This document shows positions 33,750-42,778 of a stretch of DNA of 64,000 nucleotides, one piece after another. Position numbers and translations under genes: made by a program. Source of the stretch: CAIWHR01 sp963836265 (GTDB taxonomy: Bacteria > Pseudomonadota > Gammaproteobacteria > Burkholderiales > Casimicrobiaceae). Below the pieces are notes generated by a model, which was not told the origin of the DNA, ran no database searches, and saw only the letters and a list, made by a program, of their open reading frames with translations. Location of the stretch: NCBI GenBank assembly GCA_963836265.1, contig CAWIIO010000006.1, positions 806,001-870,000 of the forward strand, written 5' to 3'. The first letter of the stretch is position 1; the number at the start of each line of letters is the position of its first letter.

Positions 33750-34325
33750 ATGACCGGCTTCGACGTTATCGTGCTTGCGGTCCTGTTTTTGTCGACGTTG
33801 CTCGCATTCATTCGCGGCGTCGTCCGCGAGCTGATCTCGGTCGCAGCGTGGGTCGTCGGTTTCGTCGCTGCAGTGACGTATGCGGACGCGGTCGCACAGA
33901 CGTTGTCGGGGCTGCCCGTGACGCCCGTCGCGCAGCACGTGATCGCGTTCGCGCTCGTCCTGGTCGTCGTGCTGATCGCAGGCGCTTTCGTCGCGTGGAC
34001 GTTGCGGAGCGCCGTCCATGCAATCGGCCTGGGATTCGTCGATCGATTCCTGGGCGGTCTGTTCGGCCTGGCACGCGGGGTGCTTGCGGTAATGGCGTTC
34101 GTGCTGATCGCGGGATTGACGACAATGCCGAAGCAGGATTGGTGGCAGAATTCGCTGCTCGGCGCGCCGCTCGCCGGGGCGGCGCTGGCGCTTCGGCCGT
34201 ATCTGCCGACCGAATGGGCGCAGCGCCTCGATTACTCGGCACCGGGAAAGCCGCCGCGTGCCGGGGCGATCACCGCTGCTGCATGGACGCTCAACGGAGA
34301 AGCCTGGCCATGTGTGGAATCGTAG
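33750..34325 (+). CDS. cvpA: CvpA family inner-membrane protein
   Basis: A 191-residue protein with about four membrane helices in the first 130 residues; MTGFDVIVLAVLFLS is the typical CvpA start, so the ATG at 33750 is preferred over one 15 bases earlier. The family was named for colicin V production and is linked to envelope homeostasis; its molecular role is unsettled. It sits directly before purF and overlaps it by 16 bases, the conserved cvpA-purF arrangement. Confidence 0.9.
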   Translation: MTGFDVIVLAVLFLSTLLAFIRGVVRELISVAAWVVGFVAAVTYADAVAQTLSGLPVTPVAQHVIAFALVLVVVLIAGAFVAWTLRSAVHAIGLGFVDRFLGGLFGLARGVLAVMAFVLIAGLTTMPKQDWWQNSLLGAPLAGAALALRPYLPTEWAQRLDYSAPGKPPRAGAITAAAWTLNGEAWPCVES

Positions 34326-35830
34326 GCGTCGTCGGACACACGCCGGTCAACCAGATGCTCTACGACGCGCTGCTGCTGCTCCAGCATCGGGGCCAGGACG
34401 CGGCCGGCATCGTGACCAGCGAGGGCGCGATGTTCCATATGCACAAGGCGAGCGGCTACGTCCGCGATGTGTTCCGCACGCGCAACATGCGCGATCTCAA
34501 AGGCAATCTCGGCATCGGTCATTGCCGGTATCCGACGGCCGGCTCGGCCTCCTCCGAGCTCGAGTCGCAGCCGTTCTATGTCAATTCGCCGTTCGGCGTC
34601 ACGCTCGCGCACAACGGCAACCTGACCAACAGCGAGGCACTGAAGAGAGAACTCTTCCAGCTCGATTTCCGTCACGTCAACACCAATTCCGACTCGGAGG
34701 TGCTGCTGAACGTGCTGGCGCTCGAGCTCGAGCGAGCCGCGCACCACGCGCGGCTCGACGCCAACGCGATCTTCACCGCAGTGGCGGGCGTGCACAAGCG
34801 CTGCCGCGGCGCCTATGCGATCGTGGCGATGGTCGCAGGCTACGGCCTCGTCGCCTTCCGCGATCCCTTTGGCATCCGGCCGCTCATCATTGGCGTCAGC
34901 GAAGCGATGGGCGGCACCGAATACGTCGTGGCAAGCGAATCGGTGGCGCTCGAAGCGCTGGGATTCTCGGTGCTGCGCGACGTCGCCCCGGGCGAGGCGA
35001 TCTACATCGATCAGGCCGGCCAGTTCCATGCGCGGCAATGCGCCGCGAACCCGGTCCTCGCGCCGTGCATTTTCGAATTCGTCTATCTGGCGCGGCCCGA
35101 TTCGGTGATCGACGGCACCTCCGTCTACGAATCGCGCCTGCACATGGGCGAGCAGCTCGCGAACAAGATCCGCGGCATGCCCGAGGCGACCGACATCGAC
35201 GTCGTGATCCCCATTCCCGATTCCAGCCGGCCGTCGGCGCTACAGCTCGCGAATACGCTGGGCCTCACCTATCGAGAGGGCTTCGTCAAGAACCGCTATG
35301 TGGGGCGCACCTTCATCATGCCGGGGCAGGCGCTGCGCAAGAAGACCGTGCGCCAGAAGCTCAATCCCATTGGAATGGAGTTCAAGGACAAGGTCGTGCT
35401 GCTCGTCGACGATTCGATCGTTCGCGGGACGACGTCGCGCGAGATCGTGCAGATGGCGCGCGAAGCCGGAGCGAGAAAGGTGTACTTCGCATCGGCGAGC
35501 CCGCCGGTGCGCTTCCCCAACGTCTATGGCATCGACATGCCGAACCAGCGCGAGCTCGTCGCCACCGGACGCAGCGAGGTCGAGGTCGCCAACGAGATCG
35601 GCGCCGACCTCCTCATCTATCAGGACCTCAAGTCGTTGAAGGCCGCAGTCCGCGCGGCCAATCCGAAGCTCACCCACTTCGAGGCGTCGTGCTTCGACGG
35701 CAAGTACATTACCGGGGACATCACGGCCGATTATCTGTCGCACCTCGCCTGCGAGCGCGACGTGACGCGAGGCGACATCGATGCCGACGCGGCGGAAGCC
35801 AAGGAGTCGTTGTCGATCGTCGATCGGTGA
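34310..35830 (+). CDS. purF: Amidophosphoribosyltransferase
   Basis: A 506-residue enzyme for the first committed step of purine synthesis. The N-terminal nucleophile is Cys2 (MCGIVGVVG), implying removal of Met1. The PRPP loop VLLVDDSIVRGTTS is intact. The start codon lies in the end of cvpA. It is the last gene of the operon and is followed by a hairpin terminator. Confidence 0.96.
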   Translation: MCGIVGVVGHTPVNQMLYDALLLLQHRGQDAAGIVTSEGAMFHMHKASGYVRDVFRTRNMRDLKGNLGIGHCRYPTAGSASSELESQPFYVNSPFGVTLAHNGNLTNSEALKRELFQLDFRHVNTNSDSEVLLNVLALELERAAHHARLDANAIFTAVAGVHKRCRGAYAIVAMVAGYGLVAFRDPFGIRPLIIGVSEAMGGTEYVVASESVALEALGFSVLRDVAPGEAIYIDQAGQFHARQCAANPVLAPCIFEFVYLARPDSVIDGTSVYESRLHMGEQLANKIRGMPEATDIDVVIPIPDSSRPSALQLANTLGLTYREGFVKNRYVGRTFIMPGQALRKKTVRQKLNPIGMEFKDKVVLLVDDSIVRGTTSREIVQMAREAGARKVYFASASPPVRFPNVYGIDMPNQRELVATGRSEVEVANEIGADLLIYQDLKSLKAAVRAANPKLTHFEASCFDGKYITGDITADYLSHLACERDVTRGDIDADAAEAKESLSIVDR

Positions 35831-35860
35831 TTGACGTCGCGAGCAACGGACGTCGAAGCC

Positions 35861-35888
35861 AAAGGCGCGGCCACCGAGCCGCGCTTTT
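35861..35888 (+). terminator. Terminator between purF and the c5-type cytochrome gene
   Basis: GGCGCGGC/GCCGCGC arms with a six-base loop are flanked by AAAG and CTTTT. The flanks let it serve both convergent genes. Confidence 0.7.
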
Positions 35889-35950
35889 CGGCTGCTTTCT
35901 TCGTACAGCGACGGCGATGGATTGTCGCTGCGCGGTAACGCAGCGGGGGC

Positions 35951-37012
35951 CTACTTCGCCGCGGCGACCATGTAATCGACGGCCGCCTTCACCTCGGCGT
36001 CGGTCAGATTCTTGTTGCCGCCTTTCGGCGGCATCGCACCCTTGCCGGTGAGCGCGACCTTGTACAGCGTGTCGATGCCGGACTTGATCCGCGGCGCCCA
36101 TGCGGCTTTGTCGCCGAATTTCGGCGCGCCGGCCACTCCGGTTCCATGGCACACGACGCACGTCGATTCGAAGATCTTCTTGCCGTCGACCTTCGTCGCC
36201 ACCGCCGCGGCGGTGGCAGGAGCGCTCGCCGCAGGCGCTGCCGCCGCCACTGGCTGCTCGGCCCCCGAATTCATCATGTATTGGACCGCGCGCCCGATTT
36301 CGAGGTCCGACAATTCCGCCATCCCGCCGCGTGCCGGCATTCCGGCGTGCCCCTTGAGTGCCGATTGGAGGACCACCTTGTACCCTTTCTTCGCACGCTC
36401 CCTCCACGCCGCGCGATCGCCGATCTTCGGTGCGCCGCCTTCGCCGGTCTGGTGACACTTGCCGCACGTGACCTGCACGACCTGCTCGCCGGTGCGCTCG
36501 CTGCTGGCGGTCGCGGCGACGGGTGCAGCCGCCGCGGGCTCCTTCCAGTTCGCCCCGGCCTTCCCCGCCATATAGACGACGGCGCGCTCGACTTCGATGT
36601 TTTCGAGATCCGGATTTCCGCCTTTCGCAGGCATCGCGCGGATCCCTTTCAGCGCATGATCGACCGCCACGGCCTGTCCCTGGGCAATCACCTTCGCCCA
36701 AGCGGCCTTGTCGCCGAACTTGGGCGCGCCGGCGAGACCGCCTTCGTGGCACGTCCTGCAGACCTGGCGATACACCTGCTCGCCACTGAGCTGCCCCTTC
36801 GGCCCGCTTTGCGCTGAAAGCACCACCTCGCCGACGGGCTGGATTCGCTTGACGATCGCACTCTCGTCTTCTTGCATGCCTTTGCTGCCGCTGGTGACCC
36901 ATTGCGAAAGCAGCACGCCGAGCGTGATCGGGATCACGAAGGCAAGCACCAGGATGACGACGAGCTGCTTCCAGTTCTTGATCGGGGAGGCGTGCTGACC
37001 GTGTTGCTGCAT
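35951..37012 (-). CDS. Membrane-anchored tri-haem protein with three cytochrome c5-like domains
   Basis: A 353-residue protein with an uncleaved membrane anchor (about residues 17-37) and three tandem class I cytochrome domains. Haem motifs are C85-x2-C88-H89, C183-x2-C186-H187 and C285-x2-C288-H289. Each is followed by a repeated AGAPKFGDKAAW-type stretch and an AMPAKGG-type Met ligand loop. Ala/Pro linkers join the domains. It likely shuttles electrons in the periplasm to a terminal oxidase or from sulfur oxidation. The clear internal repetition implies gene-internal triplication. Confidence 0.88.
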   Translation of the reverse strand: MQQHGQHASPIKNWKQLVVILVLAFVIPITLGVLLSQWVTSGSKGMQEDESAIVKRIQPVGEVVLSAQSGPKGQLSGEQVYRQVCRTCHEGGLAGAPKFGDKAAWAKVIAQGQAVAVDHALKGIRAMPAKGGNPDLENIEVERAVVYMAGKAGANWKEPAAAAPVAATASSERTGEQVVQVTCGKCHQTGEGGAPKIGDRAAWRERAKKGYKVVLQSALKGHAGMPARGGMAELSDLEIGRAVQYMMNSGAEQPVAAAAPAASAPATAAAVATKVDGKKIFESTCVVCHGTGVAGAPKFGDKAAWAPRIKSGIDTLYKVALTGKGAMPPKGGNKNLTDAEVKAAVDYMVAAAK

Positions 37013-37154
37013 GAGCGTTCCTGATCCGGGGCAGGTGCGGCGGGTCGGGGATTGGCGGAATTCGTTCAGGAGGGGCCGTGCCGCGCGGCGCTTCGGGGCC
37101 GGTCCGAATGATTTCGAATTATACCGACCCGCTCCCGAGTGCCCAAAACGCGAG

Positions 37155-37183
37155 TGGACGCTCGTTCGACGGCACGGTAAAAT
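37155..37183 (+). promoter_or_regulatory. Promoter of tRNA-Arg(CCG)
   Basis: TGGACG (37155-37160) and TAAAAT (37178-37183) are separated by exactly 17 bases and lie about 11 bases before the mature tRNA 5' end. Confidence 0.6.
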
Positions 37184-37193
37184 GCCAGTCCGC

Positions 37194-37270
37194 GCGCCCG
37201 TAGCTCAGTTGGATAGAGTGTTGGTTTCCGAAGCCAAAGGTCACAGGTTCGACTCCTGTCGGGCGCGCCA
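37194..37270 (+). tRNA. tRNA-Arg (anticodon CCG)
   Basis: A 77-base cloverleaf: acceptor stem GCGCCCG/CGGGCGC with a G discriminator and encoded CCA, D arm with TAGCTCAGTTGG, anticodon loop TTCCGAA read as CCG, and T arm GGTTCGACTCC. It reads CGG codons. Stems pair without mismatch by eye. Antisense protein-like frames over this gene are the usual tRNA artefacts. Confidence 0.95.
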
Positions 37271-37577
37271 TCGTTTTTCGGGTCTCATGGTCGGTCCTTC
37301 GGCCCGCCGTCCTTTCGGTGCCAGAAGGCCTTGCGGCCGGTCTTTGGCGAGATGTCTCGAGCTCGCCGCATGGCTCCGCCATCGTCTGGGCCTCGAGCCA
37401 TTGCGCCACAAAGCGGCGCCGCTCATTGCTCCCGCCGCGAAACGTCGCGTTCCGCAGCGCATGGGCGTGAACCGTCACCCCTTCTCGGGGAAGTGAACTG
37501 AAGATCCGCTCGATGAACGCGTAGTCCGACGTTGCGACGATGAAGGCCGGCGGTGGCCCGAAGCGGCCGATCGGCGC
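37271..37577. other. 307-bp spacer between tRNA-Arg and the GNAT gene
   Basis: No gene is supported. There is a TTTTT run just after the tRNA but no strong stem before it. No integrase or attachment-site duplication of the tRNA 3' end was found in the window. Confidence 0.5.
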
Positions 37578-38084
37578 CTACCCCTTCGCGGGTGGCTGCC
37601 ACGCCGGCGCGACGAGCCCCGGCGCGCGCAGGACACGGAGCATCCGCACCGCAGTCTCGATGCCGCGATAGTAGCGCGGCACGCGGAACGTTTCCGCGAA
37701 ACCCAGCGCCCGGTACATCGCGTGGGCCGGCGCATTGTCGGCGCGGAGCTCGACGTGGATCGACGCGACTCCCGCGATCGCCGCAGCGTCGACGAGCCAG
37801 CCCATCATCCGCCGCGCGATGCCCCGCCGCCGGTGCGTCGGACGCACGGCGAGCAGCACGAGGTGCGCGCGCTCTTCGCCGAAGCTCATGATCGCGAAGC
37901 CGATGGTATGTGCGCCTTCGCGGGTCACGAGCGCCACGGTCTCCGGGTCGCGGATCAGCTGGGCAACGCGCGGCGCCCGGTAGGTCCACCCGAGCCCGGA
38001 TTCGACGAGGTCGCGCGACATCAGCGCGAGCGTCTGCGCGTCGCCCAGGCAGGCGAATCGGAGCTCGATCTGACGTTGGTCCAC
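37578..38084 (-). CDS. GNAT-family N-acetyltransferase (RimI-like)
   Basis: A 168-residue acetyl-CoA-dependent acyltransferase. The pyrophosphate-binding motif RPTHRRRGIARRM follows the beta-4 strand HLVLLAV, and the NAPAHAMYRALGF segment is the usual motif B. The start is a GTG at 38084. It resembles RimI, which acetylates ribosomal protein S18, but lone homologues have varied substrates. It diverges from the CorA-like gene. Confidence 0.8.
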   Translation of the reverse strand: MDQRQIELRFACLGDAQTLALMSRDLVESGLGWTYRAPRVAQLIRDPETVALVTREGAHTIGFAIMSFGEERAHLVLLAVRPTHRRRGIARRMMGWLVDAAAIAGVASIHVELRADNAPAHAMYRALGFAETFRVPRYYRGIETAVRMLRVLRAPGLVAPAWQPPAKG

Positions 38085-38214
38085 GCTGCGGATTGTGCCA
38101 TCGGACGGCGAATCGGGGGAATCCCAGCGGTTGCGGCGCCGGCGCCGAGCGGCGAGAATCCCCCGTTACGGGAGGGGCGGTCCACCTGCAGCATCCTGCA
38201 AAGCGGAGGCGGTC

Positions 38215-39900
38215 ATGACCGATGGCGATGGCAGCCACGACAAGCGCGTGCGGCACTTCCGGCAGATCCTGCTGTGGCCGCTGCAGTTGATGCCGATCCG
38301 GGTAGGCAGCCAGATCCAGCGCCACTGGGAAGTGCTGGAGCAGGGCGGCGCCGGCAATCCATGGCGCGAAGTCGCCGACGAGTTCACCGGCGATCCCGCC
38401 AAGTTTCAGACGCGCCACTACAACGAGTTCGTCACTTTCCTGCCGTACGTCCAGCGCTTCCTCTACGGTGAAGCCCGCTCGGAGCGCAAGAATGCCCGAG
38501 GCGAGCGGGCGGCCGCATCGCCGATGCGCGTTTTCCGTCGGGACGATATCGGTGCGGTGCGCCTGATCTCGCGCCCCGGCGACGCGCCTCTCGTGCTATC
38601 GATCGCCCATGTCGATCTGTATTTCTTCTACGACATCGATGTGGTGCTGCTCAACGTGGAGGTCCATGCCGACGACATTGCGCTCTATCAGGCGGAGGAC
38701 ACGCTCTACCGCTTCGGCCGCGCCTATCCCGCGGGCTGGGACGAGCAGGGTCAGGGCTTGCACTGCATGCATCGCGTCGAGTGGCTGGGCCACGATGGCG
38801 CCGTGCTCGCAGTCTCCGACGCCGAGCAGCGCGAGAAATTCCTGGCCTTCGTATGCCGGCATCGCGCGCCGTGCATCGGCGCGCATTGGGGGTTCCTCTT
38901 GAGCCCGCTGGTGCTCGATCACTCGGAAGAGAAGGGGCCGATAAGGTATCGCCAGATCGAGTACTACCGGATGCCGGTGATGGGGTATCTCGCGCTCGAC
39001 AACCCACGGGCGCTGACGCGGGCGGATTTCATCCGGCTCGGACTCGTCACCGCCGCCGGCGGCGACGACACGCTCCCGTATTCGGATCGTCACGTCGCGG
39101 GCTTCGAGGAACGCTACTGCTTCGATCGTTTCTGGAGCGACGGCACCGAAGCGTTGAACACCCGCTACATGTGCTGCGGGCACGCGCTCGTCGTGGTCGG
39201 CGGCGCGCGTTCGTCGTACTTCACGGACAACGAAACCGGGGTCCTGGCGCAGTTCCGGCATCAGCATTTTCTGCTGTTCCTCATTGGCCATTTCCAGAAG
39301 GCCGCGCTGCTGATGTTCGCCTCGCGTCTCGTCAACGCGCTGATGGCGCTGGAGGTCGGCGACCCCGAATCGGTCAAGGGCTTCAAACGGGCGATCCGCC
39401 AGAACTTCGAGATCTTCCTGCGCTTCACCCATCGCTACTGGTTTCACGAGGTCGCCGATCAGGCGCAGGCCAAGGCGCTGTTTCACCTAATCGCAGGCCA
39501 TCTCGGGCTCGACCGCCTGTACGCCGAAGTGAAGGAACGCATGTACGACATGATGGAATATCTCGACAGCGACAGCCTGCGTCGCCAGGCGAACACCGTC
39601 GTCCGGTTGACCGTGGTGACGACGTTCGGAATGATCGGCACGATCACCACGGGCTACTTCGGGATGAACATCCTCGCCGCGGATCTCCTCGGGACGGGCG
39701 ATTACGTGCTTGCCTACAAGGTTCTCTTTTTCGCGGCGATCCTGGCGGCGACGATCCTGCTCCTGGTCTTCACCATCGCGCGGTCCAAGCGGCTCTCCGA
39801 TTTCCTCGACGTGCTCTCCGACGACCGGCTGCCGGTCAAGGCAAAGGTCCTCGCGTTCTGGCGGGTGTGGGTCGGCGAGAAACCCGTGGCGCGGACCTAG
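38215..39900 (+). CDS. CorA-like divalent-cation channel with a large unusual N-terminal domain
   Basis: A 561-residue protein whose C-terminus has the CorA hallmark: a membrane helix ending in YFGMN (G483-M484-N485), a short loop and a second helix (about 500-523), then a basic tail. The ~460-residue cytoplasmic part is longer than in standard CorA (about 250-260) and not recognisably alike. It contains a helical stretch (about 360-455) that could be the usual stalk. GGAGGCGG lies before the ATG. It could carry Mg2+ or another divalent metal, or have become a regulator. Confidence 0.8.
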   Translation: MTDGDGSHDKRVRHFRQILLWPLQLMPIRVGSQIQRHWEVLEQGGAGNPWREVADEFTGDPAKFQTRHYNEFVTFLPYVQRFLYGEARSERKNARGERAAASPMRVFRRDDIGAVRLISRPGDAPLVLSIAHVDLYFFYDIDVVLLNVEVHADDIALYQAEDTLYRFGRAYPAGWDEQGQGLHCMHRVEWLGHDGAVLAVSDAEQREKFLAFVCRHRAPCIGAHWGFLLSPLVLDHSEEKGPIRYRQIEYYRMPVMGYLALDNPRALTRADFIRLGLVTAAGGDDTLPYSDRHVAGFEERYCFDRFWSDGTEALNTRYMCCGHALVVVGGARSSYFTDNETGVLAQFRHQHFLLFLIGHFQKAALLMFASRLVNALMALEVGDPESVKGFKRAIRQNFEIFLRFTHRYWFHEVADQAQAKALFHLIAGHLGLDRLYAEVKERMYDMMEYLDSDSLRRQANTVVRLTVVTTFGMIGTITTGYFGMNILAADLLGTGDYVLAYKVLFFAAILAATILLLVFTIARSKRLSDFLDVLSDDRLPVKAKVLAFWRVWVGEKPVART

Positions 39901-40163
39901 GCGTAGGCGATTTCCAGCGGACGGGACGACGGTCGCGGCAAATCGCCGCACGCTGAGAGGCGCGCAATCGCCGCGGCGTTGACCTTCCGCAAAGCGGTCG
40001 AGCGGCGCAAGCGGGACAATACGCTACCAGACCGGGACATCCTTCCCGCCTGTCGTGCGGGGCTCGCTCGGTCCATGTCAGAACGGATGGGTGGGGAGGG
40101 CGCCCATCGCTTCGCGCGGGGTCGGAGAGAATCTTTGTGCCTCCTTGTTGCAGAGGGCCCGAT

Positions 40164-40568
40164 ATGCAGGCAACGATTCCCGATTTCACCGGTGCCGAGG
40201 CCCGCATCGTGGTGGAGTTGCTCACCCAGAGGTACGGCAAGCGCCTGCCGGTCGAGGCGGCCGAAAGCGAGTTGCAGCTCGATCCGGGCACCGATGCACT
40301 GACGGTCTGCCCAACGCTGTACTGGAACGAACGCGGCGCGAATTTCGTCGTCTGCAAGATCGGAGACGCCCGCTATCGCTGCCAGTTCTTCTACGCCGAC
40401 GCCGATCACTATGGCACAGGGCGCGACGAATACGACGATCTGCGCACGTGCGTGCTGACGCTGCTGCGCGTCCAGGCCGATCACGAGAAGCTTTCGGCAG
40501 GGGTGTCGTCGGGCGCGACCGGCATCGACCTCCCCGACGACGACTACCTGAGCCCCGCGATTCTGTGA
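40164..40568 (+). CDS. Uncharacterised 134-residue acidic protein
   Basis: A soluble protein without membrane helices or signal peptide. It has two conserved-looking aromatic/cysteine patches (LTVCPTLYWNERG, and FVVCKIGDARYRCQFFYADADHYG) and an acidic C-terminal tail (DLPDDDYLSP). I do not recognise the family. Its stop overlaps the GTG of the next small gene (GTGA), so the two are translationally coupled. They precede a phosphodiesterase gene and the qmo operon. Confidence 0.6.
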   Translation: MQATIPDFTGAEARIVVELLTQRYGKRLPVEAAESELQLDPGTDALTVCPTLYWNERGANFVVCKIGDARYRCQFFYADADHYGTGRDEYDDLRTCVLTLLRVQADHEKLSAGVSSGATGIDLPDDDYLSPAIL

Positions 40569-40771
40569 CCCTCGACAAGGCCCGGCAGTTGCTCGAGACG
40601 CAGGCCGGCTTCGGCGGCGGGTACAACCGCAATGCCGCGCGACTGATCCTGGCCGAGGTCGCGCGCGAGCACGGCCCGCTGGTCGCCGATCAACTGATCC
40701 GCGACCTCGCGCTCGATCGGATCTTCGCGATCGAGCCGGGAACGTTTCGGACGCCGCCGGCCTCGTCCTGA
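40565..40771 (+). CDS. Uncharacterised 68-residue protein coupled to the preceding gene
   Basis: A short, probably all-helical cytoplasmic protein starting at GTG 40565 inside the upstream stop codon. It contains GGGYNRNAARLILAEVAREHG and a DRIFAIEPG segment. I do not recognise it. It ends 23 bases before the metallophosphoesterase gene. Overlap with its neighbour and good codon usage support it as real. Confidence 0.55.
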   Translation: MTLDKARQLLETQAGFGGGYNRNAARLILAEVAREHGPLVADQLIRDLALDRIFAIEPGTFRTPPASS

Positions 40772-40794
40772 GGCTGCGGACACCGGATTCGAGA

Positions 40795-41325
40795 ATGAGA
40801 ATCTGCATCGTCTCGGACAGCCACGACCGCGCACCGATGCTCGCGGCGGCGGTGCGAAAGGCAAAGGAAGCGGGGGCGCAGGCCGTCATTCACTGCGGCG
40901 ACATCATCGGCGCGAATACGCTGCGGCCGCTTTCGGAGCTCGGGTTGCCGGTGCACGTCGTCCATGGCAACAATCTCGGCGATCCGGCTGCCTTGTGCGG
41001 ATTGGCGGCCGCGTCGGCCGGCATGCTGTCGTACTATGGCCAGGACGCGAACCTGACGCTGGGCGGCCGGCGTCTGGCCGTGACGCACTATCCGCACCAC
41101 GGACGCGGGCTCGCCTGCACCGGCGATTACGACGTCGTTTGCTGCGGCCACTCGCACGAGGCGGGCGTCGTCGAACAGCGCAACGTGAAGGGTGGGCGCA
41201 CCTGGCTCGTCAATCCGGGAACCGTCGCCGGACTCGGCGCGCCGCCAACGTGGCTGCTCGCAGATCTCGCGTCGCTGACCTTCGAGATCCGGCGTCTCCA
41301 ATGGGCTACGCCATCCGGGGAGTAG
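40795..41325 (+). CDS. YfcE/MJ0936-family metallophosphodiesterase
   Basis: A 176-residue calcineurin-like phosphoesterase. Metal-binding motifs are in order: D8-S-H10, HCGDIIG, GNNLGD, THYPHHG and GHSHEAG. The product is a small single-domain protein of normal length. The natural substrate in the family is usually unknown (cyclic nucleotides or phosphodiesters in vitro). It is followed 98 bases later by qmoA. Confidence 0.85.
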   Translation: MRICIVSDSHDRAPMLAAAVRKAKEAGAQAVIHCGDIIGANTLRPLSELGLPVHVVHGNNLGDPAALCGLAAASAGMLSYYGQDANLTLGGRRLAVTHYPHHGRGLACTGDYDVVCCGHSHEAGVVEQRNVKGGRTWLVNPGTVAGLGAPPTWLLADLASLTFEIRRLQWATPSGE

Positions 41326-41423
41326 TCCGTGCCACGCCTTTGGTGTCTGATTAGCATAGGCGGCGCGGGCGGTCGCGTCGGCTCGCGTGTTCCCGAGTTC
41401 GGGGATCCATCCGCGGAGATTGC

Positions 41424-42707
41424 ATGACTGCATCCATCGGGACCAACGAGACGATCCTCGTCGTCGGCGGCGGCATCAGCGGCATGACTGCGGCGCTCGA
41501 AGCTGCCGAGTGCGGCCGGCAGGTGGTCCTGGTCGAGCGCGGGCCTTCGCTCGGCGGCCGAACCGCGCAGTTGTACCGCTATTTCCCGAAGATGTGCCAT
41601 CCGACCTGCGGGCTCGAGATCAACCTGCGCCGGTTCAGGGCCAATCGCGATGTCCGGGTCTTGACGATGGCCGAGGTCACGGCCGTCGCGGGCCGACGAG
41701 GCGCATACAAGGCGACGGTCAAGGTCCGCCCGCGCTTCGTCACCGAGAACTGCACGGCGTGCGGCGACTGCGCGCACGCGGTCACGGCCGAAATCCCCGA
41801 CCCGCACAACTACGGCCTCGGCCGGATCAAGGCGGCCTACCTGCCGCACGCAATGGCGTATCCGCAGCGCTACGTGCTCGATCCATCGGTGCTCGGAACA
41901 CCCGACGCGGACCGCGCGAAAGCCGCGTGCAGATACGGCGCAATCGATCTCTCCATGGCCGAAACGACGGTCGAGCTCGACGTCGGCGCGATCGTATGGG
42001 CGACGGGCTGGAAGCCGTACGACGCGGCGAAGATCCAGCCTTACGGCTATGGCCGCTACGCCAACGTGATCACGAGCGTGGAATTCGAGCGCCTCGCCGA
42101 TCCCGCGGGGCCGACGGGCGGCAAGCTGCTGCGCCCGGGGGACGGCAAGGAAGCGCGGGACATCGCGTTCATCCAGTGCGCGGGCTCGCGCGACGAGAAC
42201 CACCTGCGGCACTGCTCGCGGATTTGCTGCATGGCATCGCTGAAGCAGACGCAATACGTCCGCGAGGCGCATGGCGAGGCCGCCAAGTCGACGGTGTATT
42301 ACATCGACATCCGCGCGATCGATCGCTTCGAAGACTTCTACCGGAAGGTTCAAGACGATCCGACGGTCAGGTTCGTCAAGTCGAAGCCGGCGCGGATCGC
42401 TCTGGATGCAAAGACCGGCAACCCGGTGCTGCACGGCGTCGACACGGAGGGCTACCATCGATACGAGAATCCGCACGATCTCGTCGTGCTCGCGATCGGC
42501 ATGGAGCCGGAGAGCAACGGCATCGCGCTGCCGGACGAGGTCATCCGCGATTCGTCGGGCTTCATCGAGGGCGCGGCTGACGGCGGACAGATCGGCGCCG
42601 GCGCATCGTCGTCCCCCCTCGACGTCAACCGCTCGGGGCAGAGCGCGACCGCAGCGGCGCTGCGCGCGATCAAAGTGATCCACCAGACCTCGGCAGCGGA
42701 GACTTGA
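41424..42707 (+). CDS. qmoA: Quinone-interacting oxidoreductase subunit QmoA (HdrA-like flavoprotein)
   Basis: A 427-residue FAD protein related to heterodisulfide reductase HdrA. The dinucleotide motif VVGGGISGMTAALEAAE is at about residues 11-27. Cysteines occur in CHPTCGLE, in NCTACGDC, and in the IQCAGSRD ... CSRICCMASL segment shared by Qmo/Hdr proteins. With QmoB it exchanges electrons with APS reductase; in sulfur oxidisers flow is from AprBA outward. A GGAG site lies before the ATG. It is separated from qmoB by a repeat element. Confidence 0.92.
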   Translation: MTASIGTNETILVVGGGISGMTAALEAAECGRQVVLVERGPSLGGRTAQLYRYFPKMCHPTCGLEINLRRFRANRDVRVLTMAEVTAVAGRRGAYKATVKVRPRFVTENCTACGDCAHAVTAEIPDPHNYGLGRIKAAYLPHAMAYPQRYVLDPSVLGTPDADRAKAACRYGAIDLSMAETTVELDVGAIVWATGWKPYDAAKIQPYGYGRYANVITSVEFERLADPAGPTGGKLLRPGDGKEARDIAFIQCAGSRDENHLRHCSRICCMASLKQTQYVREAHGEAAKSTVYYIDIRAIDRFEDFYRKVQDDPTVRFVKSKPARIALDAKTGNPVLHGVDTEGYHRYENPHDLVVLAIGMEPESNGIALPDEVIRDSSGFIEGAADGGQIGAGASSSPLDVNRSGQSATAAALRAIKVIHQTSAAET

Positions 42708-42715
42708 GATGAAAC

Positions 42716-42778
42716 GACCCCCACGCTCGCTTCGCTCGCTGCCCCCCGAGGGGGCGGGTCAGTCCCTTGGGGCGGCCC
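42716..42778. repeat. GC-rich palindromic repeat between qmoA and qmoB
   Basis: The 83-base spacer contains CGCTCGCTTCGCTCGCTG followed by the hairpin CCCCCC-GA-GGGGG and then CTTGGGGCGGCCCGG. This composition is that of a dispersed intergenic repeat frequent in Burkholderiales-type genomes. A related CTTGGGGCGGCCGGCC sequence recurs at 50020-50035 between aprA and the ykgJ-like gene. A 26-codon open frame across it is judged spurious. Confidence 0.6.

Noticed and set aside
37119..37478. 119-codon minus-strand frame across tRNA-Arg
   Set aside because: It yields the well-known artefact peptide GVEPVTFGFGNQ, which comes from antisense translation of tRNA genes.
37194..37577. Genomic island integrated at tRNA-Arg
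   Set aside because: No integrase, no duplicated tRNA 3' end and no change in base composition were seen downstream.
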